Of a stretch of 64,000 nt of DNA, positions 60,997 through 64,000 are shown piece by piece. Position 1 is the stretch's first letter. Every line of letters starts with the position of its first letter. Below the pieces are notes generated by a model. It searched no databases and was not told the origin of the DNA. It saw only the letters and a program-made list of their open reading frames with translations. The position numbers were made by a program, and so were the translations under genes. Origin of the DNA: Xylanimonas oleitrophica (lineage in GTDB: Bacteria > Actinomycetota > Actinomycetes > Actinomycetales > Cellulomonadaceae); the NCBI RefSeq assembly GCF_003244315.1, contig NZ_QKWH01000001.1, positions 62,001-126,000 of the forward strand, written 5' to 3'.

Positions 60997-62258
60997 GGAT
61001 CCTGCGCACCGAGCTGCTGCGTTCGAGCCTGCTCTGGGTGACGCTTCCCGTGGCCGCGGCCTGGATCTGGCTGACGTTCAGCCGTTCGAACATGTGGCTG
61101 GGCTCGTGGCCTGCCGCATCGACGAACGTGACCGCACCGGCCGCCTACGCTGCCATCGTCTTGGGTGCGCTGGTCGGACTCGATGCTGCGCGCCGGCGAC
61201 TCGGTCAGCCGACGGCCGCCTTGCGCATGAGCCGTCGTGGCTGGATGGGGCCAGCCGCGCAGCTCGCGGCCGGAGTGCTGCTGGCGCTGGTGCCGATGGT
61301 CATCGCGATGGCGGCGGTCACGATCTGGAACGCGCGCACTGCACCCCCGGGCCATCTGTGGGTCTCCTACGTGCTGTTCGCCGCCGCCGTGCTCGTCACT
61401 GCGCTGTGTGCATCTCACCTGATCGGCTACGCCGCGCCCTCGGTCGCGATCGCTGCACTGGCAGGAGCCGCGACGGGCTTCATCGCGACCGCTTACGCCG
61501 AGGTCCCGCTGTACGGTCCCCCCCATCTGGAGGTCAGTCCGGCGCGACTGGTGCTCGCGTGCGTCCTGGCCGTCGTCGCGCTGTTCGCCGCCGTGCTGGT
61601 GCCTGCCAGGGCTGCGGCTTCGACAAGGGCCCCAGGCGGAACGCGGTGGCGGGCGACGTCAGCGGGAGCAGCAGCTGCACTCGCCGCGGCGGTGATCGCT
61701 GTCCCGATGTTCTCCTCGTCGGTCCAGGTGCCACGGCCCGCACCCGCCGTCGCCTCCTGTACGGAGGGCAGCCCAGCAGTGTGCGTGTGGCCGGAGCACG
61801 CCGCCTATCTGCCCGACCTGGAGCCCCTCGCCTCCCGCGTTGCCGAGACGGCCGACGGCCTCTTGCCCCTGCCGGATCGATTCGTCGAGCAAGGTGTGGC
61901 CGAACCGCCCGCGGTCGTCAGCACCTTCGACTGGATCGCACCTGGGGCCGGCCTCTGGCATGTGACGGAGGGCATGGTCAACGTGGTGCTCAACACGGCG
62001 AGCGTGCAACGCGCCTGCCTGCCCACGACCGATGCCGGCTGGGAGCATCGGCGAGCGCTGACCGGCCAGCTCCAGTACTGGATGACGGCCAAGGCCTACG
62101 GCGACCAACGGCCGAACGCCTACCACGGACAGTTCGACGACTTCTCCCAGGCGCAGGACGCGCTGACACTGGACGAGGAGTCCCAGCGAGCATGGGCCGC
62201 GAACATCATCGCGCAGATGGACGACATCCCCTGCGCAGCGGAAGAACCGGTGTCGTGA
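60993..62258 (+). CDS. ABC-2-like permease with large external C-terminal domain
   Basis: The 421-residue protein has six to seven membrane helices in residues 1-245 (SLLWVTLPVAAAWIWLTFSR, AAQLAAGVLLALVPMVIAMA, YVLFAAAVLVTALCASHLIG, LVLACVLAVVALFAAVLVPA) and then about 175 residues outside the membrane, starting near VPRPAPAVASC. The external part has four cysteines (CTEGSPAVCVWPEH close to the membrane, VQRACLPTT, and DDIPCAAEEP near the end) and is rich in Trp and acidic residues. The topology is unusual for a simple exporter and suggests substrate or partner binding outside the cell. No family could be assigned with certainty. Confidence 0.75.
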   Translation: MRILRTELLRSSLLWVTLPVAAAWIWLTFSRSNMWLGSWPAASTNVTAPAAYAAIVLGALVGLDAARRRLGQPTAALRMSRRGWMGPAAQLAAGVLLALVPMVIAMAAVTIWNARTAPPGHLWVSYVLFAAAVLVTALCASHLIGYAAPSVAIAALAGAATGFIATAYAEVPLYGPPHLEVSPARLVLACVLAVVALFAAVLVPARAAASTRAPGGTRWRATSAGAAAALAAAVIAVPMFSSSVQVPRPAPAVASCTEGSPAVCVWPEHAAYLPDLEPLASRVAETADGLLPLPDRFVEQGVAEPPAVVSTFDWIAPGAGLWHVTEGMVNVVLNTASVQRACLPTTDAGWEHRRALTGQLQYWMTAKAYGDQRPNAYHGQFDDFSQAQDALTLDEESQRAWAANIIAQMDDIPCAAEEPVS

Positions 62259-62860
62259 CGCGTCCGGCAGCGAACGCACTGGCTCTCTACGCACGGACCC
62301 ACCACCTTCTGGTCTATGCCTTCAGCGCCGGGGTCCTCGGTGTGCTACTCGTGCCGGCCATGCGGGGAACGAGGGGGATCTCCAGCTGGGACGGCACCGC
62401 GACCACCCCGATCGCCGTCGCCATCGGTGCCGGCCTGGGCGTCGCCGCCGCGACGACCTGGACAGCACGCGGCGGGGCGCATGAGGACACGATGGTCACC
62501 CGGATCCCCGCGCTCGTGCGCGTCCTCCATCCCATCGTCGTGGGCGCTGCTTCAACCGCGGTCGCGGCGCTCTCTGCAGCGCTGGTGTACGGGAACGCCG
62601 GCCGCGTCGTGGTCTCCGTGCGAGCCGTGCTGCTGTGGAGCGCGCTGGCCTTCATCGGCGCGGCTCTCGGACGAGCGCAGCTCGCATGGGTCGGGCCAGC
62701 GGTCTACTTCCTGTTCCTGGGCACCGTGGGCTACCACTCCGACGGCACGCCTCTCTGGTGGAACGTCCCGATGCTGCCTCCGGCCGACATCGGCGCCTGG
62801 GCGCTCACTCTCGGGGTTGTCACCATGGCTGCTGTGGCTATCAGGGTGCGAACGGGCTAA
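62255..62860 (+). CDS. Six-helix membrane protein, second membrane partner of the ABC ATPase
   Basis: The 201-residue protein consists almost entirely of six hydrophobic segments (LLVYAFSAGVLGVLLVPAM, TPIAVAIGAGLGVAAATTW, PIVVGAASTAVAALSAALVY, VRAVLLWSALAFIGAALG, WVGPAVYFLFLGTVGY, GAWALTLGVVTMAAVAIRV). It is probably the second permease or an accessory/immunity subunit. The GTG overlaps the preceding gene's stop (GTGA), so the three genes are translated together. No known domain is seen. Its TAA overlaps the stop of a minus-strand ORF fragment. Confidence 0.75.
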   Translation: MTRPAANALALYARTHHLLVYAFSAGVLGVLLVPAMRGTRGISSWDGTATTPIAVAIGAGLGVAAATTWTARGGAHEDTMVTRIPALVRVLHPIVVGAASTAVAALSAALVYGNAGRVVVSVRAVLLWSALAFIGAALGRAQLAWVGPAVYFLFLGTVGYHSDGTPLWWNVPMLPPADIGAWALTLGVVTMAAVAIRVRTG

Positions 62861-63003
62861 CGCTTGGAGAGTCCCGCCGTCTCACCGTTGACCGGGTCGC
62901 GGTCGTATCCGGTTCCGGTGGGCGTGACCTTGCGCAGCGCCCCGGTGTACGCGGTGCTGTTGTAGCCACCGACGGAGGTGCCGACCCCGCGGCAGCAGAG
63001 CAC
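62857..63003 (-). pseudogene. Coding-like 3' gene fragment, minus strand
   Basis: A minus-strand frame ending with TAG at 62857-62859 has strong GC third-position bias for about 48 codons and reads CCRGVGTSVGGYNSTAYTG, then KVTPTGTGYDRDPVNGETAG and LSKR. A GTG at 63003 could begin it, but no ribosome site is seen, and the coding signal fades towards the divergent gene at 63101. It looks like the end of a gene whose 5' part was lost, possibly when the ABC island was inserted. A complete tiny gene is the alternative. Confidence 0.5.
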
Positions 63004-63088
63004 GACGCCGGTCTCCGCGGCATGTGCCGGGTTGGGTGGCGTGCCGCGGGTCACGCTCCCTGACCAGGTGCTCCGCGCGCCGCCTGGG

Positions 63089-63094
63089 TACCCT
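63089..63094 (+). promoter_or_regulatory. -10 box TACCCT of the membrane protein gene at 63101
   Basis: TACCCT ends six bases before the GTG at 63101. Confidence 0.5.
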
Positions 63095-63100
63095 GCACAC

Positions 63101-63466
63101 GTGAACGTGCTCTTCGACGTCTTCCTGTTCCTGCACTTCGTGGGCTGGGCCATCGTGCTCGGCGGCTACCTCGCGTCGATGCGCACCCCGGGCCTGTACC
63201 GCGGCGTGTTCCACGGCGCCGCCACCGCGCTGGTGGCCGGTGTCGTGATGTTCGGCATCATCGAGTCCCAGGGGTGGGGCTTCGACCGGGCGGCGCTCAC
63301 CGTCAAGCTTCTCCTCGCCCTGGTGATCACCGTGCTCGCGTTCCTCGCCAAGCGTCAGGGCGCCAAGGGTGACAACGGCACGGGCGCCGTGGCCCCGGGC
63401 CTCAAGCACGCCATCGGGGGCCTGACCCTCGTCAACATGGTCGTCGCCGTCTTCTGGCTGGGCTGA
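63101..63466 (+). CDS. Small integral membrane protein
   Basis: The 121-residue protein has four hydrophobic segments: VLFDVFLFLHFVGWAIVLGG, GVFHGAATALVAGVVMFGII, ALTVKLLLALVITVLAFLAK and GLTLVNMVVAVFWLG. The pattern LHFVGWA...KLLLALV is shared by a family of uncharacterised actinobacterial membrane proteins. Its function is unknown. The GTG start is set by the -10 box. The DUF456 gene follows seven bases downstream and is likely co-transcribed. Codon use returns to the extreme GC bias of the main genome here. Confidence 0.8.
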   Translation: MNVLFDVFLFLHFVGWAIVLGGYLASMRTPGLYRGVFHGAATALVAGVVMFGIIESQGWGFDRAALTVKLLLALVITVLAFLAKRQGAKGDNGTGAVAPGLKHAIGGLTLVNMVVAVFWLG

Positions 63467-63473
63467 GCGGCTC

Positions 63474-63953
63474 GTGAGCGGCCTCGGCGAGGTCCTGGTC
63501 GGGCTGGCGATCCTCGTCGGCCTGATCGGCATCGTCGTCCAGGTGCTCCCCGGCAACGTGCTGGTGCTGGGCGCGATCCTCGTGTGGTCGTGGACGACCG
63601 GTGGCGGGGCCTGGTGGGTGTTCGTCGCGGCCGCCGTCGTGATCGCCGTCGCCGAGCTGGGGCAGTGGCTCCTGGCCGGCCGGCACATGCGCAGGGCGGA
63701 CGTCCCCTGGTCCACGCTCGCCTGGGGCGGGCTGGCAGGGGTGGTCGGGTTCTTCGTGATCCCGGTGGTGGGGCTGCTCATCTTCTTCGTCGGGGGCGTC
63801 TTCGTCGCCGAGCTGCTGCGCCGGCGCGACCGGCGGGCGGCGTGGCGGGCCACGGTCGCGGCGGTCCAGGCCACGGGGATCACGATCCTCGTGCAGCTCG
63901 CGGGCGGCCTCCTGGCCACCCTGGCCTGGGGCGTCGGGCTGTTCCTGACCTGA
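63474..63953 (+). CDS. DUF456 family membrane protein
   Basis: The 159-residue protein matches the DUF456 pattern: LVGLAILVGLIGIVVQVLPG at the start, AWWVFVAAAVVIAVAELGQW, and GGLAGVVGFFVIPVVGLLIF, with a basic loop LLRRRDRRAAWRA before the last helix. Five membrane segments are likely. The function is unknown. It follows the preceding small membrane-protein gene by seven bases. The last 47 bases of the window hold no recognisable feature. Confidence 0.82.
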   Translation: MSGLGEVLVGLAILVGLIGIVVQVLPGNVLVLGAILVWSWTTGGGAWWVFVAAAVVIAVAELGQWLLAGRHMRRADVPWSTLAWGGLAGVVGFFVIPVVGLLIFFVGGVFVAELLRRRDRRAAWRATVAAVQATGITILVQLAGGLLATLAWGVGLFLT

Positions 63954-64000
63954 GCCGGCACGGGTCGCGGCCGGCAGAGCGTGGCTCGCCCCGCGCGTGA

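Overview
The window is a gene-dense, very GC-rich chromosomal segment. Third codon positions are almost all G or C, GTG starts are frequent, and many first genes of transcription units have a TANNNT-like -10 box 6 to 7 bases before the start codon (leaderless transcripts). WhiB, GuaB3, the Fe-S CysH/siroheme sulfite reductase set and the glmS-acpS-nnr-alr-tsaEB-rimI-tsaD order point to an actinobacterium. Micrococcales, perhaps the Cellulomonadaceae or Promicromonosporaceae, is an inference from gene content, not proven here.

Layout. 1-16 kb is housekeeping: the 3' end of glmS, acpS, a secreted D,D-carboxypeptidase with six ChW repeats, nnr, a glutathione peroxidase, a pseudouridine synthase, alr, the t6A genes tsaE/tsaB/tsaD with rimI, a sulfurtransferase, a glutamate-cysteine ligase-like gene and a methyltransferase. 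15.6-23.6 kb carries groES behind a CIRCE operator (no groEL beside it), a whiB3-type gene, a MerR-type regulator, guaB and its paralogue guaB3, an exonuclease and a semialdehyde dehydrogenase. 24.6-31.8 kb is a complete polyol phosphotransferase operon: DeoR repressor, zinc dehydrogenase, mannitol-type EIICB and EIIA, PfkB kinase, HPr and enzyme I. It converges on ackA, pta and xfp (phosphoketolase shunt, 31.8-37.8 kb). 38-45 kb holds a SURF1 protein, a PatB/MalY lyase, a DUF3817 protein, guaA, a glycosyltransferase and membrane proteins. 45-49.8 kb is a PspC/LiaF-like envelope-stress module with its own two-component system.

49.9-59.4 kb (minus strand) is one sulfur-assimilation operon: sulfite reductase, APS reductase, ATP sulfurylase (cysD, cysN), an SsuABC-type transporter, and a fused methyltransferase/ferrochelatase for siroheme. 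All genes overlap or lie within a few bases of each other. A 16-codon ORF with two cysteine codons in a hairpin precedes it and may be a cysteine-responsive leader.

59.4-63.0 kb is an island with less strict GC-rich codon use and the most unusual part of the window. It contains a small secreted peptide gene split by a one-base frameshift in a G run, a 15-bp hairpin with a 3-base loop, then three overlapping genes: an ABC ATPase, a permease with a large cysteine-containing external domain, and a second membrane protein. A 3' gene fragment on the opposite strand follows. I do not recognise this as a named system; a peptide (bacteriocin-like or signalling) export or immunity unit is a hypothesis. 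The window ends with two small membrane-protein genes. Nearly all convergent gene pairs are separated by long perfect hairpins acting as terminators. No tRNA, rRNA, CRISPR or intact insertion sequence was seen.
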